NCBI GenBank assembly: GCA_037176845.1
Contig: JAYKXP010000002.1
Span: forward strand, 186,001 to 250,000
Direction of reading: 5' to 3'
Length of the DNA stretch: 64,000 nt
Source: Paramarasmius palmivorus
Taxonomy: Eukaryota > Basidiomycota > Agaricomycetes > Agaricales > Marasmiaceae
The translations under genes were made by a program, and so were the position numbers. Each line of letters opens with the position of its first letter. Position 1 is the first letter of the stretch. The notes beneath the pieces were generated by a model. The model did not search any database, had not been told where the DNA came from, and saw only the letters and a program-made list of their open reading frames with translations. Below, piece by piece: positions 1 to 11,891 of the stretch.

Positions 1-696
1 GCCAAATGGACCACCGAAGTCGGCTCCTCCAAGACCACCTTTCACAACGAAGAACATGTTGACCTCGGAGATGCGCGAGTGGGTTCTCATGAACTACGTT
101 ATCCATCTCATGCCGAGAATGCCTGTGAGTACTCTTTAGCTACTCAAGATTGTGCCTAAAGGCCTAATTCTTCACAGAAACTGTACTGGGTAGCATCGCT
201 CAACGAGGTCGTGTACATTCTACGCACGAATGTGGATCATGTAGACCCCCTCCTCGTCATCGGCACCATCCTAGCGGTCGTAGGTACTACGATGCGCTGT
301 CTCAGCTACCGCTACCTCGGTGAAGCATTCACCCTTGAACTCGTTAAGGCAGGACATCGAGCCAAAGACCCAGCAGCGTCGGCCAGACTCGTTACAAATG
401 GACCATACACTATCGTCAGGCACCCGTCCTATACAGGATGGCTCATAGGCACCTTCGGATGGATCATGGTGCACTGTGTGGAAGGATCGTGGATTCGGAA
501 CCAATCGAGCTCGACTTTAGAAGGTGCAATAGTGAAGGGATTCGCTATCGCTTGGGCTTTCATCTTCACAGCTCCGTTTGCTTGGACATTGACGAGGATG
601 CCAGAAGAAGATGCGATGATGAGGAGGCAGTTTGGAGAGGAATGGGTACGATGGAGTCGTCGTGTGAGGTATTGGCTGATTCCATTTGTTTACTGA
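1..696 (+). CDS. ICMT-like methyltransferase, copy A (5' partial)
   Basis: The C-terminal part of an isoprenylcysteine carboxyl methyltransferase-like membrane protein is cut by the left edge. The exon to 124 ends in codon CCT before a gtgagt donor; the intron is 125-177; the second exon 178-696 starts with KLYW and ends RYWLIPFVY-stop. Family marks are GPYTIVRHPSYTGW (SAM/RHP motif) and the FGEEW...R helix before the end, plus several hydrophobic segments. The family methylates the carboxyl of prenylated cysteine in the endoplasmic reticulum membrane, for example on Ras and fungal a-type pheromones; which substrate this paralog uses is unknown. It heads a tandem series on the plus strand, and the intron sits at the same KLYW junction in the other copies. 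No break is visible in the part present. Confidence 0.85.
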
Positions 697-970
697 ATGA
701 TGGATGCTTGTTTCGAGGTTAGGTTTATGGTGAAAACGTACGAGCTCCTTCAATTTTTTGCTTATCGGTGTATTGACACATTCGTTACCAGTTCGGAAAG
801 TTATTACCAGGGAATCGATGTCTACAGTCTCTATTTATGCTGCTATTGTCACCGTTCCCCCTAAATGGCCTTGTGCATGGAGTCGGCATGTCTTCCGAAA
901 GTCTTCCCCTAGATATTGACAGATGGAAGAGTGGATGATCCAACTTTGATTTTTCTACATATAGGCGTAA

Positions 971-1746
971 ATGGGATCACATCGTCTTGTTACACAGATC
1001 CACTATGGCTTCTGCATCAAGGCATTTCTTGTTCTCGTTACAGCCATCTCATTTTCAGTGTTCGCTACGCCGCCAAACGGACTACCAAAATCTCCTCCAA
1101 AGCCCCGTCTGACTCGTAAGACCATTTTCACCTCGGAAGTACGAGAATGGATTGTCCTATGTTACGCTATCTACGTACTTCCGATAATGCGAGTGAGTGA
1201 TACTTACATTTCCTCATCTATGTCGTATCTAATCCTCTGCAGAAACTGTACTGGCTGGCGTCGCTTAACGAGGTCGTACATATTCTACGCACGGACTCGG
1301 GCCACATCGATCCCTGCTCATTATTGGCATCATCCTTGCGGTCTTTGGAACTGCGTTCCGCTACGCCAGCTACCGCTACCTCGCCGAAGCCTTCACTTTT
1401 GAACTCGTGAACGCAGGAGTGCGTGCAAAGGACCCAGCAGGGTCGGCCAGACTTGTCGTAGACGGGCCATATGTATTGTCAGGCATCCGTCTTACACCGG
1501 ATGGTTCATCGGTACCTTTGGGTTCATCATGGTTCCGTTCGTAGAAGGGTCGTGGATTCCAAACTCAAGCCCAGGGTCTGGTGAAAGTGCTGGCGTTATA
1601 CATGGGTTTTATCTTCATTATGTCTTTCATCGTAACAGTCGTGCCAAGGCTGGCAGAGGAAGATGAGATGATGAAAAAAGTTTGGAGAGGAATGGGAACG
1701 ATGGGCACATCGTGTGAGGTATAGGTTGATCCCGTTTATCTATTGA
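971..1746 (+). pseudogene. ICMT-like methyltransferase, copy B (frameshifted pseudogene)
   Basis: This is the second tandem ICMT-like copy. The first part (PPNGLP...FTSEVREW) and the intron 1192-1243 before KLYWLAS match copies A and C. The frame is then lost repeatedly compared with its neighbours: one base is missing after HID near 1314 (P-L-L expected), one is missing after GPYV near 1473 before VRHPSYTG, one near 1560 after GSWI, and one or more near 1680 before FGEEWERW. The N-terminus near 1010-1025 may also be shifted. The final RVRYRLIPFIY-stop is still recognisable at 1744-1746. With at least four independent indels this is a true pseudogene, unlike genes elsewhere in the window with a single break. 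Confidence 0.85.
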
Positions 1747-1987
1747 ACAGTGTGAGTGAGTACTAGCTCTTCACATTTCAAGTTCCCACTGTGATGTCTT
1801 CTTTAGGTAGCCCTTGGTGCTAAAGTTTGGAAACTTACCGTTACCTATGATCTTCTTCCGCTCTGTCGTCGATAATCAACTTGAACGTCTTTCTGTATGA
1901 CTTCGGCATGCCGTCAGAACGATAACTATAGCTAAGTGGCGTTCCAGTAATCGCCTGAGAACCTTGAGCATTCCAACTTCGAAAACT

Positions 1988-1995
1988 CTATATAT
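1988..1995 (+). promoter_or_regulatory. TATA-like element before ICMT copy C
   Basis: TATATATA lies about 40 bp before the ATG at 2036. A shorter ATATAGG stretch occupies the equivalent place before copy B, and the sequence just after it (gatcacatcgtc) is shared by both copies, so the duplication included the proximal promoter. Confidence 0.4.
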
Positions 1996-2035
1996 AGGTG
2001 CGCGTGAGATCACATCGTCCTCTCCACAGTCCGCG

Positions 2036-2801
2036 ATGACCTCTCTAACAAACCTAACATTCAAGTCCTCTCTCATCCTCATCACAGCCCTTTCATTATC
2101 AATAGCTCTAACACCACCGAACGGCCCACCAAAATCCCTTCCACCAAGACCACCTCTCACTCGCAAAACCATCTTCACCACGCAAATGCGCGAATGGTTC
2201 CTTACACTCTACGCTATCAACTTGCTACCGATAATGCTCGTAAGTATCTACATCCCCAAGCCATTGGTACCTAATCTTGACTCCCCACACACAGAAACTG
2301 TACTGGCTAGCATCCTTCAACGAAGTCGTACACATCTTCCTCACAAACTCAGATCACCTAGACCCCCTACTCATCATCGGTACCATCATAGCCGTCTCCG
2401 GAACCACATTTCGCTACCTTAGCTTCCGCTACCTCGGCGAAGCATTCACATTCGAGTTCGTACCCGTCGGACAACGCGCAAAAGACCCCAAAGCTTCAGC
2501 GAAACTTATCACGCACGGAACATACGCTATCATTCGGCATCCAGCCTACACCGGGAGGTTGATTGCTCATTTTGGGTATATCACGGTACCGTTTGTGGAA
2601 GGAACATGGATTCGGAATCATCAGAGTTGGCTGGTGGTGAAGGCGTTGGTGTATACCTGGATGTTCATCTTCACTGGATCGATGTGTTTGGTATTTACAA
2701 GGACGAGAGATGAGGATGAGATGCTGAAGAAGCAGTTTGGAGAGGAATGGGAGAGGTGGAGGCAGCGTGTGAGGTATAGATTGATTCCGTATGTGTATTG
2801 A
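2036..2801 (+). CDS. ICMT-like methyltransferase, copy C (complete)
   Basis: A complete ICMT-like gene with exons 2036-2239 and 2295-2801 encodes about 236 residues, the usual size of STE14/ICMT proteins. The N-terminus MTSLTNLTF starts a hydrophobic segment, followed by PPNGPPKS and the exon junction at KLYWLAS. The catalytic region has YLGEAFTFE, GTYAIIRHPAYTGR and QFGEEWERW, ending in RVRYRLIPYVY. The ATG at 2036 is preferred to the upstream non-ATG extension because the neighbouring copies are homologous only from here. The expected role is SAM-dependent carboxyl methylation of prenylcysteine proteins at the endoplasmic reticulum. It lies tail to tail with HEM13, the stop codons being 103 bp apart. 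It is the closest model for judging the damage in copies B and E. Confidence 0.9.
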
Positions 2802-2904
2802 CACGAGTTCAAGATGGGTGTGTTAGAGCTTGGGATTGTTCATTTTCTAATTGTACATTCATGTTATCAATAAGTATACCTTCTAAATCCTGCTCAGCAC
2901 CCAG

Positions 2905-4040
2905 TTACACCCACTCCTTCGGCGCCTTCAACACTTTCATCAATCTTTCCTCTTCACTACCTTCTTCAGGCAGACTCGACATGTATTCCCATCTCGCGAC
3001 TTCTGGTAAACTCATCAATATACTTTCGACTCTTGCTCCGGGGGTCATCAACCCGAATTTTGTTCCTCGGTCGTAGACGAGGTTAAACTCGACATATCGT
3101 CCTCTACGAAGAAGTTGCCACCTGCGCTGGTGTTCGGTGTATGGTATACGCGCACGTCGGGATAGGATAGGGACATATGAAGGAACAAAGGCATTTCCAA
3201 GGCTCTGAATGAGCTTGAAGATGTCGTCTTGGGTGCCTAGAAAGGATTGGTATCGTCAATGACCGCGTAGAAGCATATTCAGGAGGTATACATACCCAAC
3301 TTCAACGTATCAGGCAATTTTGCGTGTCTCCCCTCGTTCAGATCGTCAAAGAAGATACCTCCAACTCCTCGTGTCTCCTTGCGATGAGGAATATAAAAGT
3401 ACTCGTCACACCATTTCTTGAAGGACTTGAAAAGCAGGTCATCAATGTTCCCCTGCACGTTCCCGGCTTCACAAGCTTTTTGGAGCGTTTTATGGAAGTG
3501 GACGGCATCTTCCTCGTAGAGATACGAAGGTGTAAGATCTGCTCCGCCGCCAAACCACCATGCAAGGACCTTCTTCTCCTTTTCTTTCTCTCCTAATTCG
3601 TTTCCTTCACCTTCCGTGATCTCGAAGTACCGATAATTAGCATGCACAGTCGGAGCATGCGGATTCTTTGGGTGGATAACCAAACTAATACCAGCTGCGA
3701 AGAAGGGTAACGATCCTTCGGTGATCTCAGGCATCGTCGAGTGATCTGCACGCATCTGCTTAATCGCAGCTGGGGGTAAGGAGCCGTGTACGATAGAGAT
3801 GTTGACGCCGGCCTTTTCTAGGATCGTCTCTGTTTCTTGGGTGGGGGCTTGCGAGGAAGGAACTGGAGGACATGCAAAGACACAGGATTGGCCGGATCCG
3901 CCTTCGGGACGAATCCAGGAATCTCGGAGAAAGGCAGGTGCAGAGGGGTCAAGGGATTCGAGTGAGGTGACAATTTCGTTTTGAAGGTTGCGGATGTAGG
4001 TCTCTACTTGGGTACGCATTGGTGAACTGGAGGAGGACAT
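2905..4040 (-). CDS. HEM13: Coproporphyrinogen III oxidase (aerobic)
   Basis: Two exons (4040-3296 and 3236-2905, intron GTATGT...CTAG, phase 1) encode about 358 residues. The enzyme oxidatively decarboxylates coproporphyrinogen III to protoporphyrinogen IX with O2, in heme synthesis. Diagnostic motifs in order are GISLVIHPKNPHAPTVHANY, RYFE, WWFGGGADLTPSYL, KKWCDEYFYIPHR, RGVGGIFFDDL, and in exon 2 RRGRYVEFNLVYDRGTKFGL with a C-terminal LMSLPEVARWEY. The N-terminus has no clear mitochondrial presequence, matching the cytosolic fungal enzyme. No frame break is seen. An eroded piece of this gene recurs near 7.8 kb, also beside an ICMT tail. Confidence 0.94.
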
Positions 4041-6175
4041 GGTGGAGTGGGAGAGAAGAGAGAAGATACGGTGTGAAGGTATAAAAGTACAGGTGAGAGA
4101 ACCGGCTCCGGGAATCTAGGCTCGCAATTCCGTCTGGCTCAACGTTCTCGTCCCGGATCAGATTGTAAAATCCCAATACATCTTTCCGCCTCGTCCCATT
4201 CTAATCTTCGAGGCTCTAGGTTGGAAGTTCCAAAGCCCAGAGTCACTGGTGAGCCCGACGGCGAGGTCCGACGGTGCTTGAGACCAACTTGAGACTGTTA
4301 ATCCGAAAAATTTGACACTGAATTCTTCGAAATCTGTTTTTCCCCTAGTTCAATGAACGCTGTGGTCGAAATGGAAGGTGTATTGCTGAGAGGTACATGG
4401 TGGTACTGAAGAGAGTGACGGGCATCGTCCTCAAGGTCTCTTAGAGTCCTCTTGGAATTTCCCATACGCAACACCTTAACTTGCTCCGACCACTTTGGCT
4501 GGGATCCTCTCCAATACCTTCAAATCAATTTCAATCCTTTTGACAACTCGTCTACTCCCATTTCACGTTGTCTGTTCGCTCATGAATAGCATTGGGACGC
4601 TGCTACCGGCTGTTCCGTCGTTTGGATCACATTTACCCTGTTCATCTTCGTTGACGCTATGAACACCTACCAGAAAGCAGCAAATTGAAGAGCATCGTCA
4701 GTTTCTTCAAGGCACTCTGAAGGAGAAGGCGGATGGGCTTGTGTGATGAGGTGAGTCGACTACCTCGCGAAGCTTTGGATACTGACTCACCACCAAACGC
4801 GTTAGACTCGTCTTGAGGGCCTTTGCTTGACAATAGAGGATACTGGAATGAAGGACACGATCACACCAGGCTATATGGGACGACAAGATATTCATGGCTA
4901 GCAGATACTGAGCAGGAAAGATGAACCAAAGGTACCCCCATAATTGTCTTGCGTGTTGGTCATCGACGACAACCTCGGAAGACAGGATTTACTGGATATT
5001 TTTCATCACTACGCGACTTTTTGCTCCCCTCCTGGAAGCTTAGACCCATGTAGGCGGTATCAACACGACCTCTCAGGTCTCAGTCATTTAGCCCCAATGG
5101 CATCTTCTCGTGTTTGCCCTCTATGATGGTGTGTAGTCGTTTTATTTAATGTGGACGCCAATTATTAAACTGTTTTTCAGACTGGATTCTGGCAAAACTG
5201 CTTATGTACATGTCTCAGAGACACAAGCAATACAATGGCTCGGATCTTTCGTTATACTTGCAGAATACTTTTTCCTGAGTTCAGTGGCACATGGTTGCAG
5301 ATATAAGGTCGATACCTGTGTTCCGATCGGGACCAATGCATCATCCATCTCTTCAACAATTGTTGAAGGCGGCGGCGTGCCTGTCTCGGCTCGCTGGTGG
5401 TGATACCGATCAGTGTAGTATGTGCCATCTCTGCCAAGTCATTTTTTGAAGTTATTGATTCACTCCTCGTAGGTGGTCCGTCGGGGGTGACTCGTGCTAC
5501 ATGAACCAACCCATAGTCCACCTCTCCGTTCGCTGACACATTACTATGGATTGTTTGTTCACTGCGAAGTAGATGTGCATACTAAGCCTCCTGCGCGCGC
5601 GGATATCAAACACGAATCAAGATCCTTTGCGGCCATCTTCCGACGACATCTCGTATCCAGAATTAGACCTCCCTGGTTCAAGCTCACCATTCACCATTCA
5701 GTCAACCGTATGCTTCCGTGCTCGGTCCCACTGATCGGCGTTTGCATAGTTCCTGATGTTCGCAAACCAATTCAAAGTTAGTCAAATTGCTTTACAGTGA
5801 TTTCTCGGAGGTGGCACCCCGTTTCGCTGCTTCTGCATACTACACCAGACTACATCCGTTGTGTGAAGGAACGTTTCTAGTCCTTGACACCTCGATGCTC
5901 CAGGTTCTTCGAGGCTAATACCACTACGTCCAGTGAGTGAACTCGAGGCTCACTATCCCATTTTGTCTATTTGATTTCCATCTACAGATGACTATCACCT
6001 CACCTCACCCTTACTCGGGAGTGTTCGGGGACGATTGATTTTGATCTGCGGGAGGATCATATCTTCCATTCCTCACTGGTCCAAGAAAAATCATGAGGGG
6101 ACATCAGCCATGAATGTATTCTTTATTCCTATTCACGGGCGCGCGTTTGCCAGCGCATGGCTCGAAATTCGCAAC
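4041..6175. other. Intergenic, no supported gene
   Basis: About 2.1 kb between the divergent HEM13 and GH128 genes. Only short open frames occur, with no recognisable protein, no consistent splice pattern and no clear repeat. The HEM13 promoter must lie just above 4040. Confidence 0.5.
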
Positions 6176-6183
6176 TATAAAAA
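6176..6183 (+). promoter_or_regulatory. TATA box of the GH128 gene
   Basis: TATAAAAA lies about 100 bp before the ATG at 6280 and is followed by a pyrimidine-rich leader, a typical arrangement for a strongly expressed basidiomycete gene. Confidence 0.5.
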
Positions 6184-6279
6184 GACAAGGTGGCTGGCCT
6201 CATAGTCTCCAGTACTTGACACTCTCCTCTCCTTCAAGTACTTCCTGTGCTTCTCCAGCTCAGCTTTTCCTCAATAACT

Positions 6280-7371
6280 ATGTTCGTCAAGCCCTTGCTT
6301 CTCGCTTCTGCTCTCTTCGTCAGCTCTGCTTTGGCTGGCAAGCGTGGTCTCGCATGGCCGTGGTGTACGTTGCAGTCGTCTACCTGTCTCAAAGCATACT
6401 GACACTGCACCTGTAGTCAACTCTCCCCTCGATCCCGGTGTGCTCAACAACGGCCAAGGTCAAGTTGTTGCAATGTAAGAATTTCTCTTGCCAATTGCGA
6501 ACAGCTCAACCTGACTGCGGATCACTTACAGCTACGACTGGGAAACCTATCCCCCGCCCGCATCAAAGAGCGGTAACGGCGGCCTTGGTTGGATCGGCAT
6601 GCAGGGCTGTAAGGACTGTGCGTCTTCGCCAGTCTCTCAGCTCGCCGCGCGCCAGAGGCAGTATGGCTGGGCGAGTACGTACCTAATCTGTACTCTCAGA
6701 GACTGCGAGCTGACCTCTACGATTTATAGCTGTGTTTTCTTTGAATGAGCCCGATATGCCAGGCTCACCCAACGCCATGTCACCTTCTGCCGCTGCCTCC
6801 TGGTACAAGCAATGGATCAACCCCCTTGCGATCAAGAAGGCCCTCCCAGCCGTCACTTCTAGCACCTCCTCTGGCCAGGGTCTCGACTGGCTCGCACAGA
6901 TGATCTCTGCATGTGGCGGTGGTTGCTTCTACGACTACATCAATATCGTGAGTATACCCATCATTTCGTGCGCATGCTTGAAGCTGACATCTTCCGAAGC
7001 ACTGGTACGGCCAGAACTTTGCTCAGTTCCAGTCGCACGTCCAGAACGCACACTCTCGCTTCCCCGTAAGTTCAGTTGATGCTGAAGATGACACGATTCG
7101 CTCACATTCGTCTTTAGGGCAAGCAGAATCGTCATCACTGAGTTCGCCCTGACGGCCCCGGCATCCCAGAAACGACCAGGTTAACTTCTTCCGCCAAGCC
7201 TTCCAATGGCTCGACAGCCAGAGCTACGTCGAGCTCTACTTCCCCTTTGTCGCGACCTCGCCCTCGCTCCTCAGTGGGAATGACGGTGGCGCGGTCTCCC
7301 ACGTCGGCACTGGCTCCTGCCTCTTTAACAACCAGGGCGGCCCGTCAGCTGTCGGCAACCTCATGTACTGA
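6280..7371 (+). CDS. GH128 (Asl1-like) secreted beta-1,3-glucanase, with two frame breaks
   Basis: A secreted glycosidase of the Glyco_hydro_cc/GH128 type, expected to cleave beta-1,3-glucan of fungal walls. The signal peptide is MFVKPLLLASALFVSSALAG, followed by KRGLAWPWF (the family's N-terminal strand), GWIGMQGCKDC, FSLNEPDMPG (acid/base Glu), YDYINI-HWYGQNFAQFQSHV, ITEFALTAP (nucleophile Glu) and a C-terminal WLDSQSYVELYFPF...SCLF. Introns follow CCGTGGT, GTTGCAAT, GGGCGA, AATATC and TTCCCC. Two one-base insertions relative to the family frame occur just before the nucleophile strand (7125-7131) and after GCATCCCAG (7168-7172), so the literal reading stops early. Both flanking frames are otherwise well preserved, so either a recent pseudogene or assembly error is possible. 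The start is the first ATG after the TATA box. Confidence 0.8.
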
Positions 7372-7454
7372 AGGACAAGAATAGTAAATCTGTATAAAAC
7401 TCGTCTAATCAATATATATGAATAGTTGCAAGCTAGCATTGAGTGATCCTACAC

Positions 7455-7860
7455 GGTAGACGTGTGGTCTCTGACAAGAGGATGAGAGATGAGGATGTCA
7501 TATTGTAACTTAACCATTTTGGAGATTAGGGGCAGGTGGAGGTGGCACCTGAGGTTGATTCTGTATTACAATTATGAGCCACCCTTAAGCTGGAAATGGG
7601 ATTGACCATTCTCTAGTTGTATATTCGGTTGATCAGAAAGTATATGTACCTCGATTCGTTTCTAGCGGCCGTTCCTGAATGGGACCAGGTGCCACCGCTT
7701 CCATTCGCTTCGCTTCCCCGCTCAACGTTCAACGCTTCCTGACGCCCAGGTTACTATCGAATGTCTCACCCTCGTCAATAAGGATAAATTTGTAGTAGGT
7801 CGTTGATTCCCCTGCACATTCCCGACTTCACAAGCATTCTGAGCCATGTCAGCTGTGAAT
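7455..7860. pseudogene. Eroded relic of an ICMT 3' end plus a HEM13 fragment
   Basis: Bases about 7480-7582 follow the last 100 bp of ICMT copy C (gagatgaggatg, ggtggaggtgg, then the RVRYRLIPYVY-stop region) with many substitutions. Bases 7590-7660 follow the 3' flank of copy C (tgggattg, ttgtatattc, aagtatatgtacc). About 7775-7850 then matches HEM13 exon 1 in antisense (NACEVGNVQGN against KACEAGNVQGN). The order and orientation are those of the junction at 2.7-3.5 kb, less roughly 400 bp. It is a degraded segmental duplicate, not a gene. Confidence 0.65.
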
Positions 7861-8056
7861 ATATAGCTTTTCATCGTGAGGTCTGGTGGTAGCAGTAAGA
7901 TCCAATTACATGGCGTGTAGTACTGCGTGTAATACGGTAGAGCAAAAGTAATGGTACAGATACAATGATTGCGGTAGGATAGCGTATAGGAAAACAGAAC
8001 TAACACGAACCAAAGCAATGTACAAATATCCAATCGTAATGTCCATCATTATCCCC

Positions 8057-10769
8057 TCAACGTCTCTCCCTCTTTGAAGACGAGCCGATTACCTCCGTGT
8101 CCTCAGTCTCGCCTATCTTTCTCTTTCCACCAGTGACAGGAGGATTTTCCACAGGCTTTGGTGGAATCTTGTGGAGTTTACCGCTAAAGGTTATTGCGAC
8201 GACCTCGTCATCCAAGTACGACATGATGGCTGAGTGGAGATGCGAAAAACAAGACCCAGCAGGAAAGTCGGGACGAGCTTCAAGGGCTCGGTATTGTCCT
8301 AGCAGATAATTACCGAACAGATGGGTGACTGTCGCCATGGGACGGAATAATTCAGGAAGGACCTTCATCTGTTCGCCTCGTGCGCGGTTGTTCACCAGAA
8401 AGATTTCCCGCGCTTTCGTTACGGTGGGATGAGGGAAGATGCGTCCACGTATAGCATGATGATTCTTCAGAGCATCTCCCTCAAGCTTCACATCCTCGGG
8501 GATGTTAGAGAATAGGCTGTAGATCACGATCCACCAAACACTCTCCAAGTCATGTAGGTAGTTGAACACGAACTTGGGTGCAGCAGTTTCGATGACCATA
8601 TCACCGTCGGCCACACGTTTGGCGATAGAAGCGGGGTGTTCCGACGAAACACTGGGTTCGAGGGTAGGCTGGAACAAGAAGTCTGCGTTCTCAACTTCGA
8701 CGGCGATGAAGTGAGGAGTTCCCTGTGTGAATTTTGAGTACCTCCGAAGTGATATGAAGCGTTTTTACACGTACCGTCTTAACATCACGATTCGGCTCCC
8801 CTGGCTGGCTGATATCCTTCGCATATTCGAGGTCACATAATCGGGCAACGATTTCGCCATTCGACCCGTAGCGGAAGAGGATATTTCCCGTGCTGATGTC
8901 CCTGTGTACATATCCAGCAGAGTACAAATACTGAAGAGCTGCGATGAGTGCGTCAGTAAGTAATATAGAAGAAGCTCAAGAACAGCGCCCACCTTTGACG
9001 ACCTGCCGAAGACATTTAACCACAGTTGGCAGATCTGTTATGTCGTCGAGAGTCGATCCAGCGTCTTTCATCAAAAGACGACAGTGAACCTTGCGACCAT
9101 AGTATTCACGCACGATAGCATAAAGTTGTGCACGACTGCTGACTGTTCCGAGTGCATATGGGCCAGGGGTACGTGTTGCGAGTGATGAGCGCGAGATGGG
9201 AGTACCGCTTTTCGTTTCGTATGGAGGGTCTGGTATCAGGACGTAGCGTGGGGAGTCGTCTGGGAAAGGTTGTTGAAGGAAATTGCTCGTGTTGTCGTCG
9301 ACGAGTTTGTTGCGGTCCCTGGTCGCAGGCACTTGGACACGCTCACAGTCTTCGATCTGTACAAAGTACCTGTGGAACTCTTCGCGAGATAGACCTTCGA
9401 CCGGGTTCACTTTGTTGATTCTGTTGTAAATATCGTCCAGGACCTCCTTCTCCGTCTTCGCATCCTCGGGAATGTAGTAGTCTTTGAGAATGAACTCTTC
9501 TTCACCGAGACTATCGTCGTCGCGGACGAGCTTCACTTTGAAGATGCGAGGAACACGACCCAAGAGGAATTTGGCTTTGGAGTGACTAACCAACTTCGTC
9601 ATCTCGTACTTCTTTCCACCAACCGAAAACCGGTACCGAATCTTCCCGTTCGACAGCACCCGCTCCATAGTCAAGTCGAAGCCTAGTTCGTGCAAGGTTG
9701 CACTACCTAGTGCGAGAATGAACGAAATAACCTTCTTTGCCTCCTAAATGAAGGAGATGAGAAACATCACGCTGCATCAATGTAAAAAATCGTACCTTTT
9801 GCAGATCAACACTTTCAGTCACGAACACGTGGGAGCGCGAAAAGAACCAAAATCTGATACTTGTGTGTTCGATTGTGATCCCAAAGATAAAGCGACGTGT
9901 GGGTCATAGGCCATGATATGGTTGGCGGCACCGACGAGCTGGCGAATGTTCTAATCACACGAAACCAACTTAAGAATGCTATAGCGTAGAAACAATGCTG
10001 AACTACGTACCTCTTTCCGTTTCTCCCAGGTGTCGATCTTCTTATATTCTCCGGGTAGTATGACGTTGCATTCTGCGTCGTCCTTGCCCTCCTCAGTAAC
10101 GGCACGACTCTCGTTTAAAAGGGCATAGACATCAGACTTATAGCGTCCATGGGTTCCTTCCGATGCCGTAGAGGATCTAGGTTTGCTACAGAACTTGAAT
10201 AACGCCTGTTGCCAATGGTCGTCCTTTGTGACAACATCATTGGCTTCCTCTAGCACCGCGTTGAAGCAATCGGCCAATGGGTTGAAGAAGTCGTCTTCGT
10301 GAATGGTCCCCTTGACTTGACCGGCCAAACCCGGTGTCTCGTTCGCTGGTAGAACTGCTTGATCACCAGAGCTTGATCTCGGCCCATCTCCTTCGCGCTC
10401 CTTCTCCTTGCGCTCCTTCTCTTTGCGCTGTCTCTCTTTGCGCTGCTCTGCTTGCCGTTTCCTGAGCTCATCGTACTTCATGGTGTTCCAGCCTTTGTCG
10501 GTGACTAAACCCTTCTTCTCTAGGCTGGCACAGACTTTAGAGACGACCTCCTCGTCGACGTGAGGAAGGCATGAAGACAGAAAGTACTCGAACGTGACTT
10601 GTGGAATAGTTGGACCGATATCTTCTATGACGCTGTCTCGTACGGTCGCCATCCGAACTTCAGGGCCGTAGTCTTGATGACTTTTAGGCATGTATTTTGG
10701 CGTTTCCTGGAAGGGGTCGGCTGGGGAGGGATTAGCGGTGGTGCGCGGTGGTGTGTTAGGCCTGTCCAT
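8057..10769 (-). CDS. FunK1-family fungal protein kinase
   Basis: Exons are 10769-10011, 9950-9796, 9743-8993, 8938-8775 and 8722-8057. The protein has a charged N-terminal region with a Lys/Glu/Arg-rich stretch, a middle part with VRQ-like NIRQLVGAANHIM and RSHVFVTESVDLQ, then the kinase core: KVHCRLLMKDAGSTL, AGYVHRDISTGNILF (catalytic loop), LCDLEYAK (a DLE in place of DFG, usual in FunK1), TGTPHFIAVEV and DLESVWWIVIYSLF. These match the FunK1 family, thought to phosphorylate proteins in multicellular development; the substrate is unknown. Exon 2 is 155 nt where 156 is needed: a one-base loss near 9885-9895 between DPHVAL and ITIEHTSIRFWFF. Both flanking frames are intact, so an assembly indel or a very recent null allele are the options. 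The ATG at 10769 is the first true ATG in frame. Confidence 0.86.
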
Positions 10770-11137
10770 GACGAGCGTGGTGAGGACGTGTCTGATGAGC
10801 AACTGAACGCAGACACACCTTTATTTATAATTGCACGGTCTCTCGGGCCACAGAGAAACGTGGCGGATCCCCCAAAAGAGGGAAACAATGGTAGGACAAT
10901 GGTGGTTGATGAGGAAAGAAGAGTGAGTTACGTACAACTCAACATTGGGTTTTGATTGTCGCCCTAATAGGCGCTCGCTCTGCAGGCGCTTGGCGTCTGA
11001 CTGTGTTTCTGTTTTTTGCTTTTAGATATTTTCGAGCTTAAGTAGGTGAAAGAACGAATTGTACTGATCGAGGCATTACACATTGTTTTTCAGAATTCTG
11101 CGCTTCTTTATTGAAGATAGTAGACCTTATATCTGTG
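10770..11137. other. Intergenic between FunK1 and ICMT relic E
   Basis: Upstream region of the FunK1 gene. Open frames here are short and resemble nothing known. Confidence 0.4.
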
Positions 11138-11690
11138 CAATAGATAGACGGAAGCAATTTATACTTCACACGACTCGGACGTCTTCATCGTTCCATTCCT
11201 CTCCAAACTGTCTCTTCATCTCACATTCGCACTACTGCCAGTATCACAAACGCAGTGAAGGCCAAGATCCATCCATACGTGAATACCTTTGTCATGCTCG
11301 CTGCCCTCGAATCTTGACTTGAATTTTGATTTAGTGGTTCCACAAGTCTTCCGCAAATTGCACCATGTACACCCAGCAAAAATCCGGAATAAAAAGGATG
11401 GCTTATGACCTAATCGCGACGAGTTCTGGCTACCGGATCTTGTGCATGTCCCGCGTTTACTAGTTTATACGTGAACGCATCGGTGAGGTAGCGGGGATGG
11501 CTGATATAACAAAATGTAATCCCAGAGAGGGTGGTACCGATGACGAGCGAGGTATTATGTGAACTGAACCGATGCATAACATGTACGACCTCATTGAGTG
11601 ATACCGCCCACTAAAGTCTCTGTGTAGAAAAGTCAGACTTACAACGATAAATCTGAGTGTCGGAAGTACGTTGACCACGGAGGAGATAAG
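11138..11690 (-). pseudogene. ICMT-like methyltransferase, copy E (pseudogene)
   Basis: Read on the minus strand, an ICMT copy is recognisable through most of exon 2. After an intron-like gtaagt...acag come AVSLNEVVHVM, SLVIGTTLSGITFCYIS, DAFTYKLVNAGHAQDP, a stop, then HPFYSGFLLGVHGAI, FVILAVVRM and MKRQFGEEWN with a damaged RVKYKLLPSIY tail. Stops and frame changes occur in the conserved RHP region and near the C-terminus. Its orientation matches the intact copy F directly upstream, so the pair is a tandem duplicate in which the downstream member decayed. Confidence 0.78.
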
Positions 11691-11891
11691 GTACCAAGAC
11701 GAAGTGACAGAAATTAGACATTACCTCAATCTATCCAAAGGCAGACATTCTGACGCGCTGGAATATGCCAAACCCTAGTGCAATGCCCGAGAAGGCCGCT
11801 TCAAATGTCGAGAAGGGGGCTCATCAAAGTTGACACACATTGGTTCACTGGTAAGAGCATCAGGGAGTCGGCTCGAAAAGGAACAGTTCAT

